NCBI GenBank assembly: GCA_937927975.1
Contig: CALEZT010000258.1
Coordinates: 11,657-75,656 of the forward strand
Length of the DNA: 64,000 bases
From: an uncultured Phycisphaerales bacterium
GTDB taxonomy: Bacteria; Planctomycetota; Phycisphaerae; Sedimentisphaerales; Anaerobacaceae
Direction of reading: 5' to 3'
Shown here: positions 1 through 7,794 of the stretch, one piece after another
Position numbering within the stretch: the stretch's first letter is position 1
How the letters are laid out: each line of letters starts with the position of its first letter
The notes under the pieces: model-generated
The model's input: only the letters and a program-made list of their open reading frames with translations
What the model was told of the DNA's origin: nothing
The model's database searches: none
Position numbers and translations under genes: made by a program

Positions 1-2196
1 GTCGTCGATGAAGAGCGTGCCGACCGCACCGGAACCTTCGACCCCGATGGTGAGCGTCTTGACGCTCTTGAGGCTCACCCCGAGCGACGCCAGATCGACG
101 GTCCATTGGGTCCACTGGGCGGCCTTGAGGTTGTCGGCCGCGTCCGCGTACAGGACCTTCTTACCGTTGATCTTCAGGTACAGTTGGCCGGTCGTGTTCT
201 CCGCCGGACCGTGGAACCACAGGGAAAGGCTCTTCACGCCGTAGAGGGTCCAGTCCTGCGGGTCGTCGAAGGCGTATTCAGCCTCGGAATACGACGCGGT
301 CGCGTTGCTGTAGGTCAATGGCATGGACTGTCGCCCGCCGTGGACGGTGTTCCGCTCGGCGAAGGGGGCCTCGCCATAGCCGACCTGCGAGCCGTTGGCG
401 GGGATGTCCCAGCCGTCGATCCACATTTCGTAGATTCGGCTGCCCTCATCGTCCGTGTAGCTCTCGAAGTCCTCGACGACCAGGAACGGGCTCGTCGCGA
501 AGTTCCAGACGGGACCTTGCCAGAGGCTAGGATTCTCGGCTTCGTTGACCTCGTCCACGCGCCAATAGTAGGTGTTGGCCAGCAGGAGCGAGCCTGGGTT
601 GAAGACCGCCTCAGCGGTCGTCTGCGCCGCCACCGCGCCGTCGGCCACTGCCTGCGGATCGGCGCTGAAGTACACCTGGTGGGAGGCTGCCTCTCGACCC
701 GGTCGCCACTGGAGTATCGCGTCGGGGGCGACGCCGGTCTGGGCGGACGCGGGGTTCGGGATGCTCGCATGGACCGGGGTATAGAAGAACCGCACTTCGC
801 TCAAGCCGTACTGCGTCACCAGCCCGCCCCAGTTGCTCGTCGGGGTCAGACGGACGCTCCTGGCTGCGATGCCGCCGAAATCGATCGTCGCGCCGTGCTC
901 ATAGCCTGTCGTGCCCTCGGCCCGAGGGAACTGCGTTTCGCTCAGGATCGTCCAGGCGGCGCCGTCGGTCGAGTACTCGATCACGACGTCCTTCATGCCC
1001 AGGCCCAGCACCGATTCGAACAGCACGTTGTAGTTCCAGACCCACATCTCTTCGATTTTGTAGAGGCCGTCGAAATCGAACTGAATCCAGGTCGGCTGCG
1101 GGCCGGTCTTGCTGCTGAGCCACATCGTGGCTTCCGCGTTGCCATGGTACAGGCCGTCGGTCAGTCCCGAGCCGTCGGCTGCGTAGGCGGGCGATGCGCT
1201 CGCGTCGGTGCTGGAGGCGGTGACCGCGATGTTCTTCATCACATAGACGACCGATTCGGCTGTGAACGACCACACGGCGCCTCGATAGATCGTCCCGTCG
1301 ATCCCGTTGACCTCGTCGACTCGCCAGAAGTAGGTCTGACCGTAGGCGAAGGGGTCCGCGGGATCGTAACTGATCTCCTCCAATCCCTGGGCGACCAGCA
1401 CATTCAGCGGGTTGTCCACACCGGCGGCGTTCACATCCGCGAAGGACGTCCCGAAGTACACATTGCGCGCGGTGGCGAAGCTCCCTGGCGTCCAACGGAG
1501 GACCTCGTTGCGATAGACATCGGTGGCTTCATTCGCGGGACTTGGATCGCGGGCGGCGACCGGCCGGCCCCCGACTTCGCCTTGGAGGAGGGTGCCGCCG
1601 GGACCTGCGGTGTATTCCATCGTCCGCACGATCGCGTTGGCGCTGCCTTCCGGTGCGAACAGGAAGGCGACGAAGCCATTGGTGTCGCTGTTGAGGAAGT
1701 CGGCCAGGGCCTGACTGACCTCTGTGATTTCGCGGATCGTACGAGCCGGGGCATTGAAGGTCAGCAGAATGCCGGTGAGGTCCGCCATGTCCAGGACGAC
1801 GTCGGTGTCCAGGGCGGGCAGCGGGTCGTTCTTGACGCCGGGGGCGTTGGACCAGTTGATCCCGGCCCGGACGAGATGCTCGCCGGACTCCAGCACGCCG
1901 TAGACGTTCACGACGCCGGGGTCGTGGCCATAGTTGCTGAGGCGCACGTTGGAGAAGACCTGTCCCGGACCCCGCACGCCGGAGATGTCGTAGGTTGCGA
2001 AGGACACGCGCCGCCGGGTCGCGATGTTGCGGATGCCCATGCCGGTTCCGGTCTCGCTGGAGCCTGTGGGTCCTATCTGAGCGTCGTTGCCGATCTCGAC
2101 GTCGAACGTGGGCATCAGCTCGAAAGTCGCTGCGCCGCAGAGGCTCGCGGTCAGCCACAGGACGATGATCCCCAGGGAAATAGACTGTCTTGACAT
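1..2196 (-). CDS. Secreted multidomain mosaic protein, 3'-truncated by window edge
   Basis: Reading starts at an ATG complementary to 2194-2196 behind a strong AAGGAGG site, and stays open for 732 codons to base 1, so the C-terminus lies outside the window. Residues 1-23 look like a Sec signal peptide. Residues about 24-205 resemble a DNRLRE/CBM96-type beta-sandwich (a YDISG start, later a W-x-NAPG stretch). Then follow an FN3-like module (about 210-315, ending WSFTAE), an F5/8C discoidin-like domain (about 320-475, with MWVWNYN and WGGL), a second FN3-like module and a jelly-roll tail starting VEDFESYTDDEGSRIYEMW. The tail is uninterrupted, as in the gene at 28979. It is the only minus-strand member of the mosaic family and lies 156 bp downstream of the rhamnosidase gene, possibly in the same transcript. 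The role is probably extracellular carbohydrate binding; no catalytic domain is visible. Confidence 0.85.
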   Translation of the reverse strand, partial: MSRQSISLGIIVLWLTASLCGAATFELMPTFDVEIGNDAQIGPTGSSETGTGMGIRNIATRRRVSFATYDISGVRGPGQVFSNVRLSNYGHDPGVVNVYGVLESGEHLVRAGINWSNAPGVKNDPLPALDTDVVLDMADLTGILLTFNAPARTIREITEVSQALADFLNSDTNGFVAFLFAPEGSANAIVRTMEYTAGPGGTLLQGEVGGRPVAARDPSPANEATDVYRNEVLRWTPGSFATARNVYFGTSFADVNAAGVDNPLNVLVAQGLEEISYDPADPFAYGQTYFWRVDEVNGIDGTIYRGAVWSFTAESVVYVMKNIAVTASSTDASASPAYAADGSGLTDGLYHGNAEATMWLSSKTGPQPTWIQFDFDGLYKIEEMWVWNYNVLFESVLGLGMKDVVIEYSTDGAAWTILSETQFPRAEGTTGYEHGATIDFGGIAARSVRLTPTSNWGGLVTQYGLSEVRFFYTPVHASIPNPASAQTGVAPDAILQWRPGREAASHQVYFSADPQAVADGAVAAQTTAEAVFNPGSLLLANTYYWRVDEVNEAENPSLWQGPVWNFATSPFLVVEDFESYTDDEGSRIYEMWIDGWDIPANGSQVGYGEAPFAERNTVHGGRQSMPLTYSNATASYSEAEYAFDDPQDWTLYGVKSLSLWFHGPAENTTGQLYLKINGKKVLYADAADNLKAAQWTQWTVDLASLGVSLKSVKTLTIGVEGSGAVGTLFIDD

Positions 2197-2352
2197 GTCG
2201 TCAATCCTCCTTCCTCATCCGTTGGCTCAAGGTCGCACCGGCAGGGCACCGGCGTGTGAAATGGGGTGCCTTCCAGACCTGGATTATATCAAAAACGCAG
2301 GACGATCATCAAGGATTATCGGGCAGTGTCGGGAAATGGCGTGATCGGCGCA

Positions 2353-5271
2353 TCATTGCGTCTGAGCGGGCGTCTCTCGCAGGAGGACGACGGGACCGAG
2401 CAGGCCGGAGGGGGTGGGTTTCCAATTCTCGGTTACAGTGATGTTCGTGGAACTCCGGGCCTGGCCGGCCGGCAGGTCGCGATCCGCGATGAGACGGTTT
2501 CGCCAGGAATTGATGACCTCGACCCTGAGGTGATTCCTCCCGGTTCTTGCGGCAGCAGTGATCTCCAGGCGAAACGGCCTGGTCCAGACGATCCCAAGGT
2601 CCCGTCCGTTCAGGACGACTCGGGCGATGCCCACATCCTCCACCCGCCCCAAGTCGAGCATCAGCCTTCGTCCGCTCTCGATCGCGCCGGCGGGTATGTC
2701 GAAGGCGCATTCGTAAACGCCTTTGCCACTGTGGCTTCGGATGCGATCGTCCGGATGCCCCGTCCAGTCGCCCAATTCGGTCATGGTCGTGCTGAAGGCT
2801 TCGCCCCAGGGCGATAGGAACGTGACATCCCACGGCCCCTCCACTTGTCGCAAGGGTTCCACCGCTCGGACCGGGGAGACTGCCATGGGCAGATCCTGGC
2901 CGCCAAAGACGATGAACCAACTGCCGTACGGCGCGAAGGCGATGGATACGTGCGTCCGCTCGTCCCTCTGCGAATAGTCCCTGGCGTCCAGGATGTCTCC
3001 GGTCAACGGATTCCAGAGTTGCGGCTTCTTGCCTGTGACTCTGAACGAGCAATCGACGTTGACTTCCTGGTCGCTTGGATTGCAGACGAAATACACGTCC
3101 CAATCGCCTGTGCGACGATGGACGTAGTCGAGGACTGCCTGACATTCGAAGTCGGGCAGGACGCGGTCTTCCGCGAGGACCTCGCGGACGGTCTTGCCCC
3201 AGAAGACCCGTCCCCGACCCACCGTTCGCTGTCCGGATTCGGCCGGAGCGGGACCCCACAACTCGTCCGAGAGAGCAGTCAGGCGTTCATCAGACTGGGG
3301 ATAGTCCGTCAGGCTCGCCGTCCGCTCGGGCTTCGGACCCACGACCGTCGCGCCGGCTCGGACGAGATCGGCCACCGCATCCATCGCGAGGAGCGACATC
3401 ACCCTGTGATTGGGGAGAGACAGGACCCGATACCGCATACCGCCGGGCAGGACCAATTGACCCTCCTCGACGCTCATCCTCAGCAGCACCTCCTCGCTGA
3501 GGAAGTCGTAATCGTAGCCCGGCAGCGCGCCCGCGGGGTCTGCCTCCTTGAGCGGCATGATGTTGGGCACGTGGTCGCCTGCGTAATGGCACACGTCGGC
3601 GACGAATCGGCCCTGCTGGAGCATGTGCTGACAGCGGGCCAGGTAGGTCATGAACGCGCCGGCCATCTCCCACCACGTGACGTTGGGATTGATGTGCGTG
3701 CCGGCGAAGTACTCCTGGCCCGGCAGGCCCATCTCCTTGGGCGAACAGGTGAACGTGTGCAGGAAACAGAGGTTCAGGCCGGAGCAGGCCTCGTGGTCGA
3801 AGCTCGGTTTCTGCGAGGACCAGAGCACGTCGTTCCAGTGCGGCCCGATCGACGTGAACGCCTCGGCTCCGACGATCTGCTTGCCGTACGTGTGGGCGAC
3901 CGACGACGCCTGCTTGACGAAGAAGCGTTGCGGCGGAGTCGGCCTGTGTGGCGAGGGGACCCAGAACTCGCTCATGACGATATCGTTTCGACCCAGGCAC
4001 TTGAGCCCGTCGAAGGGACCCGCGTGCGGCCCGCCCGACTCCGGATGGATGCCCATGCCCCTCTGATGCGCCAGCTCTGCGAACGTGGCGTAGTGGTTCT
4101 CCGCGATGCAGTCGCCCAGGGTCTTGCGAAAATCCGCCAGGAAGCGATTGCTCACGTCCCGACTCTCCACGATTTTGCCTGCGATCACAGGCAGATAGGG
4201 CAACAAGCTGTACCCGCGTCGCTGTTCGAACTCGCGGGGGAGCGACCGGGTCCAGTTGGCCCCGCCGCACTCCCAACTGTCGGTGTGCAGGTATTTCAGA
4301 CTCTTGCCCGCCAGAGGGCCGATGTCCGCGAGCAGGGGCGCTACGATGGCGTCCCAGTACCGGCGCAGGATGTCCGCGTCCATGTAGTCGATCACCCGGC
4401 CCTCCCATCCGGCGCTCGACGTCGAGACCCGGGCCGGACTGGGCGTGTAGCCGAAACGCAGGATCGACCACGTCCCTTCGGGCACGTCCCACGCGAGTTC
4501 GCCGTCGGGCTTCATGTGTTCGCTGAGGTCCAGGACATCCGCAGCGAGGCAATCCTCCTCGCCCGGCGTGGCGGCGATGTCCGTCAGCAGAAATCGGCAA
4601 TCCGGCGCGGACATGCCGATCTCCCTGGATGCCGACTTGGCTGCAAGATCTCGGATGGGCGTCCTCGGCTTGTCGCGGTCGGGTTTGGTGCGATATGCCA
4701 GCAGGGCGACGTCCCTGTAGAAGTCGTCGCGGGTCTTGGGTTGGGGCGGTTTGTCGCGAAAGGTCATGGGCCCCTGGATCTGGATCTCAGACCACGTGAG
4801 CATCTTGGCCGCCATCTCCGGCGTGATCGTGGGCCCGCCGAGATTCCAGCCGCTCTGAATGCTCAGACTCAGCTCCAGGCCGAGCCGGTCGGCCTCGCGA
4901 ACCGCATGGACGAACAGCTCCCGCCAGGCGGGCGTCGTGAACATCGGTCCGGCGGGGACCTGGCGGTTGCCTCGCTGCTCCGCGCCGCCGGCGTCGAAGA
5001 TCATGGCGCCGCTGAAGCCCTTGGCCTTCATCTCCTGGAGGTCGCGGGTGATTGCCTCTTTCGTCACATTGGCGTTGAGCCACCACCAGAAGCATCGAAC
5101 CCCTGCGCTCTGCGGCGGCCGACGAAAGCTGTCTTCGAGGGACGATGTCTCCGCAAGGACTGATTTCCCCATCAGACAGCAGATCGCGAATGCAACCAGG
5201 AGAGAAATCCGAAATCCGAAACCCGAAATCCGAAACGGCTCCCTTCGATGGTGCGACAGCGTTTCTGTCAT
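2353..5271 (-). CDS. GH106-type alpha-L-rhamnosidase, secreted
   Basis: 972 residues from the ATG at 5271, chosen over an in-frame start at 5373 because AAAGGAG lies just upstream and a signal peptide follows (hydrophobic LLVAFAICCLMG). The mature start has the family pattern FWWWLNANVTKEAITRDL followed by GFSGAMIFD. Later come a TIM-barrel-like region and a C-terminal galactose-binding-like sandwich (about 830-965) with a GH2-type sugar-binding look (LDLGRVEDVGIARVVLNG, PFRLEIT). GH106 enzymes remove terminal L-rhamnose from pectic and other polysaccharides; the exact substrate cannot be read from sequence. It is the third gene of a minus-strand cluster behind the URO-D and prepilin-like genes, 43 bp after the latter. 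The signal peptide n-region is encoded by a short direct repeat (see 5201-5236). Confidence 0.85.
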   Translation of the reverse strand: MTETLSHHRREPFRISGFGFRISLLVAFAICCLMGKSVLAETSSLEDSFRRPPQSAGVRCFWWWLNANVTKEAITRDLQEMKAKGFSGAMIFDAGGAEQRGNRQVPAGPMFTTPAWRELFVHAVREADRLGLELSLSIQSGWNLGGPTITPEMAAKMLTWSEIQIQGPMTFRDKPPQPKTRDDFYRDVALLAYRTKPDRDKPRTPIRDLAAKSASREIGMSAPDCRFLLTDIAATPGEEDCLAADVLDLSEHMKPDGELAWDVPEGTWSILRFGYTPSPARVSTSSAGWEGRVIDYMDADILRRYWDAIVAPLLADIGPLAGKSLKYLHTDSWECGGANWTRSLPREFEQRRGYSLLPYLPVIAGKIVESRDVSNRFLADFRKTLGDCIAENHYATFAELAHQRGMGIHPESGGPHAGPFDGLKCLGRNDIVMSEFWVPSPHRPTPPQRFFVKQASSVAHTYGKQIVGAEAFTSIGPHWNDVLWSSQKPSFDHEACSGLNLCFLHTFTCSPKEMGLPGQEYFAGTHINPNVTWWEMAGAFMTYLARCQHMLQQGRFVADVCHYAGDHVPNIMPLKEADPAGALPGYDYDFLSEEVLLRMSVEEGQLVLPGGMRYRVLSLPNHRVMSLLAMDAVADLVRAGATVVGPKPERTASLTDYPQSDERLTALSDELWGPAPAESGQRTVGRGRVFWGKTVREVLAEDRVLPDFECQAVLDYVHRRTGDWDVYFVCNPSDQEVNVDCSFRVTGKKPQLWNPLTGDILDARDYSQRDERTHVSIAFAPYGSWFIVFGGQDLPMAVSPVRAVEPLRQVEGPWDVTFLSPWGEAFSTTMTELGDWTGHPDDRIRSHSGKGVYECAFDIPAGAIESGRRLMLDLGRVEDVGIARVVLNGRDLGIVWTRPFRLEITAAARTGRNHLRVEVINSWRNRLIADRDLPAGQARSSTNITVTENWKPTPSGLLGPVVLLRETPAQTQ
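5201..5236. repeat. Short direct repeat of the AAATCCGAA type inside a signal peptide
   Basis: Four near-copies of a 9-base unit (AAATCCGAA and variants) lie inside the rhamnosidase gene. On the coding strand they encode the FRISGFGFRIS part of the signal peptide n-region. The same unit style occurs in the intergenic hairpin at 51028-51146. I read it as a dispersed repeat that has been incorporated into coding sequence. Confidence 0.6.
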
Positions 5272-5314
5272 GGGGATTTCGCTCCTTTTGCTTCTGCTCG
5301 GGTCTCGTGCTTCA

Positions 5315-6205
5315 TCAGAAGGTGTATCCGAGCTTGCCCCATACGGCCGTTTGGATCCATCGCAGGTCTTCATTGCCGGGCTGGGGGGTCGCCGAAGTCC
5401 GTTGGTTTTCGGATTGTTGCCAGGTCATCCGAGCGTATTCGATGGTCCGCTCGTCCTTCCAGGCGTGGAACTCCGAATGGCTGTCGGCGAACGAGGCAAC
5501 CGTGCCTTTGCCGTGCCGCATCGGGATCGGGTTCCACCAGCGGGGCTCTTTGAAGTAGATGTAGAACATGGCGTCCCAGTTCTCGCCGTGATCGTCGAGG
5601 AACACCAATCGGTTGGACAGCAGTTTCATGCGGTTGAGGTTCGTGAGGATCAGGCCCGTTTCGCGGGTGACGCCCGCCTCGGGGGAATAGCCGTTCATGG
5701 CAGGCGATGCGCTGTAGGTCCTCATCTCGTTCTTCATGGCGACGGGGCAGCGGTACACCTTCTCGGTGCCGGCGAACGGATACAGAACCCCCGCGCGAAT
5801 CGCGGTGATCTGCTCTTCGACCGGCGCTTCGACGGGCTTGGTTTGGTAGGTCCCGCTCAGTCCTCGCACCCAACCGGCGGTCGCGATGCCCTGGGAGGGA
5901 GGCATCCGACCATCATACTCGGAGCAATAGAGCGTCCAGGACAAAGCGAGGCTCTTGGTGTTGTTCAGGCACGTGGCCCGCTTGCCCATCTCTCTGGCTC
6001 GATTCAGCGCCGGCATGATGACCGCCATGAGCACCGCGATGATCGCGATCACGACCAGCAGTTCGATCAGAGTGAAGCCGCGACAGGGTGGAAGCCCAGA
6101 AGCATGCAAGTGTGGATGCGTCAGTGAATATCCACGCGAACGCTTCGCCGCTCTTACGCTTCCACGCTTCCACGCTTCCACACTTCTACATTTCCGGCTG
6201 CCCAT
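5315..6205 (-). CDS. Prepilin-like protein with type IV pilin N-terminus (DUF1559-like)
   Basis: 296 residues. A class III prepilin signal is clear: CRG, then [24 protein letters not shown], with cleavage expected after G and the usual Glu at +5. The C-terminal part has [16 protein letters not shown], matching the H-X9-D(G) motif of planctomycete prepilin-type proteins. The leader before the cleavage site is unusually long, about 42 residues, and contains residues encoded by an octamer tandem repeat (6156-6195). The start at 6205 follows GGGAGGGAG; no later ATG precedes the pilin segment. It sits 21 bp after the URO-D gene and 43 bp before the rhamnosidase gene. The family is often found beside polysaccharide-degradation genes in planctomycetes; its role there is unknown, possibly a periplasmic pseudopilin. 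Confidence 0.85.
   Translation of the reverse strand: MGSRKCRSVEAWKRGSVRAAKRSRGYSLTHPHLHASGLPPCRGFTLIELLVVIAIIAVLMAVIMPALNRAREMGKRATCLNNTKSLALSWTLYCSEYDGRMPPSQGIATAGWVRGLSGTYQTKPVEAPVEEQITAIRAGVLYPFAGTEKVYRCPVAMKNEMRTYSASPAMNGYSPEAGVTRETGLILTNLNRMKLLSNRLVFLDDHGENWDAMFYIYFKEPRWWNPIPMRHGKGTVASFADSHSEFHAWKDERTIEYARMTWQQSENQRTSATPQPGNEDLRWIQTAVWGKLGYTF
6156..6195. repeat. Tandem octamer repeat (ACGCTTCC, five copies)
   Basis: Three perfect ACGCTTCC units are followed by two degenerate ones (ACACTTCT, ACATTTCC). It lies in the extended leader of the prepilin-like gene and encodes [10 protein letters not shown] in that frame. A degenerate relative lies at 49363-49392 in a non-coding region. Confidence 0.75.
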
Positions 6206-6226
6206 ACTGACTCCCTCCCGCCCGGC

Positions 6227-7381
6227 TCACGGGCTGTAAGGACCGTACTCACAGGCTGCATCGAACAATGCGACGATATTCTCCGGCGGCACGTCCGCCT
6301 GAATGTTGTGAATTCCGTTGAAGACGTATCCGCCGGAGGGCTTGAAGACCTCCAGGTTTCGACGGACCTGCTCGCGGACCTCTTCGGACGTGCCGAAGGG
6401 CAGGACGTGCTGCGCGTCGCAACCGCCGCCCCAGAAGGTCAGGTCGCGTCCGAACCGCTGTTTCAGCATGGCCGGGTCCATCCCGGCGGCGCTGGTCTGG
6501 ACCGGGTTGAGGATGTCCACGCCGTTGTCGAGCAGGTCGGGGATGTACTCGACGCAATTGCCGCAGGTGTGATACCAGATCTTCGCCTTCGTCAGCGACT
6601 TGATGTGCTGGACGAGCCTCTTCTGGCGGGGCTTGACCACCTTGCGATAGAACGCCGGCGAGAAGAGCGGTCCGTGCTGACCAGTCAGGTCGTCGCCGAT
6701 CATGACGACGTCGATCAGATCGCCGACTTCCCGCAGGAAACCGGTCATGTAGTCCAGCCAGAAGGCCAGCGTCCGATCCAGCAAGGCGGCGCAGAACTCG
6801 GGGTTCTCTACCGTGTCCATGAACCACCGCTCCAGGCCGCGGAGGTACCAGCAGTATTCATAGACCACGCCGGCGATGCCTGTCACCAGGGCGTACGGGG
6901 TTTCGTTGCGAAGCGTTTGGGCGTGCTCGCGAACGCCGGTGAAGCGACTGGCGTCCGCGCCGTTGGGCCAGGGGTAGTCTGCCAGTTCGGCAATCCCGGC
7001 GTCAGCCAGGGGATGGTGCGAGATGTCCATATAGAGGCCTGTGCCGTCGGGCATGGACCAGACGACGCCGAACTCGTCCTTCAGATCGTGCCAGAGCCTG
7101 CCGTTTCGCTTGGCCTTTCGGATCGCGCCGTCGAAGCCGTCGGGCCCGTGAGCCAGGACGTAGCGGGTGTCCACGTGAAATCGTTCGAGAACCGCTTCGC
7201 TGGGCCTGGCCAGTTGCTGGACCGGGTCGAGAATGGCGATCTCTTCCCGCAGGCCGAGGTGTTTGACCAGAGCCGCGTAGGCGTTCCTGTGAATCCCCGT
7301 CTGGAATCCGCCGAAATCAATGGGGACCCGGTCGGGCGTCTGGTGGTTCAAGGCCTTCAGAACACGTTCTCGTGAGGTCAT
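6227..7381 (-). CDS. URO-D family protein (uroporphyrinogen decarboxylase / methyltransferase-like)
   Basis: 384 residues starting MTSRERVLKALNHQTPDRVPIDFGG, the typical N-terminus of URO-D superfamily proteins. The C-terminal half carries WYHTCGN (His271, Cys273), NPVQTSAAGMDP and FWGGGCDAQ (Cys321). A His-x-Cys plus distant Cys set resembles the zinc site of methylcobamide:thiol methyltransferases of this superfamily. Heme synthesis is unlikely given the neighbours, a prepilin-like protein and a rhamnosidase. A corrinoid- or thiol-linked demethylation role, perhaps on methylated sugars, is a guess. The protein is cytoplasmic (no signal peptide). It is first in the minus-strand cluster, with a candidate promoter at 7414-7442. 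Confidence 0.85.
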   Translation of the reverse strand: MTSRERVLKALNHQTPDRVPIDFGGFQTGIHRNAYAALVKHLGLREEIAILDPVQQLARPSEAVLERFHVDTRYVLAHGPDGFDGAIRKAKRNGRLWHDLKDEFGVVWSMPDGTGLYMDISHHPLADAGIAELADYPWPNGADASRFTGVREHAQTLRNETPYALVTGIAGVVYEYCWYLRGLERWFMDTVENPEFCAALLDRTLAFWLDYMTGFLREVGDLIDVVMIGDDLTGQHGPLFSPAFYRKVVKPRQKRLVQHIKSLTKAKIWYHTCGNCVEYIPDLLDNGVDILNPVQTSAAGMDPAMLKQRFGRDLTFWGGGCDAQHVLPFGTSEEVREQVRRNLEVFKPSGGYVFNGIHNIQADVPPENIVALFDAACEYGPYSP

Positions 7382-7413
7382 GGCGGTCTCCGAATGGTGT
7401 TGCCGATGCTACT

Positions 7414-7442
7414 ACTATACCGCGGATCTTCGAGGTTGGGAA
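7414..7442 (-). promoter_or_regulatory. Candidate sigma-70 promoter for the URO-D/prepilin/rhamnosidase cluster
   Basis: On the minus strand TTCCCA and TATAGT are separated by 17 bases; transcription would start about 26 bases before the URO-D ATG. The -35 match is weak and the -10 good. Confidence 0.4.
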
Positions 7443-7555
7443 CGGGGCGCTCCATTTTCCGTTGCCCGGTCGCCTATTGCGGCCGGTCCTGTTCCGGCAG
7501 CGACGGGGGCGAGAGGCAAAACGGGGCTATTCTGGTAGATCGCGATGGATTTTTG

Positions 7556-7584
7556 TTGCCGCGGCGTCAGGCATGTCGTACCAT
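7556..7584 (+). promoter_or_regulatory. Weak candidate promoter for the mosaic gene at 7795
   Basis: TTGCCG, a 17-base spacer and TACCAT. It is the best candidate I found in the 413-bp divergent spacer 7382-7794, which otherwise holds no convincing gene. The implied leader is about 200 bases. Confidence 0.3.
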
Positions 7585-7794
7585 ACAACTACAGAATTCT
7601 ACAATCGTCGTCGCTTTTGATCCGTGAAGGTGCCGCTGTCGCCCGAGGAGGAGCCGGTATGATTGTGGATCCGGTTACACATCAGAGTTTGTTCTTTCCC
7701 TGAATCATCGCGCCCAAAGAACGCCCGGTGCGCCGGGTATGTCGACGTAACGCCATAGCATGAGTGTGGGGGCCTTTTAGAAGGAGGTGCAGGA

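Noticed and set aside
106..2193. Plus-strand 695-residue open frame
   Set aside because: Antisense shadow of the mosaic gene on the minus strand, which has a signal peptide, ribosome site and recognisable domains.
2845..5163. Plus-strand 772-residue open frame
   Set aside because: Antisense to the GH106 rhamnosidase; high-GC codon bias keeps the opposite strand open. Composition is Arg/His/Val-rich with no domain.
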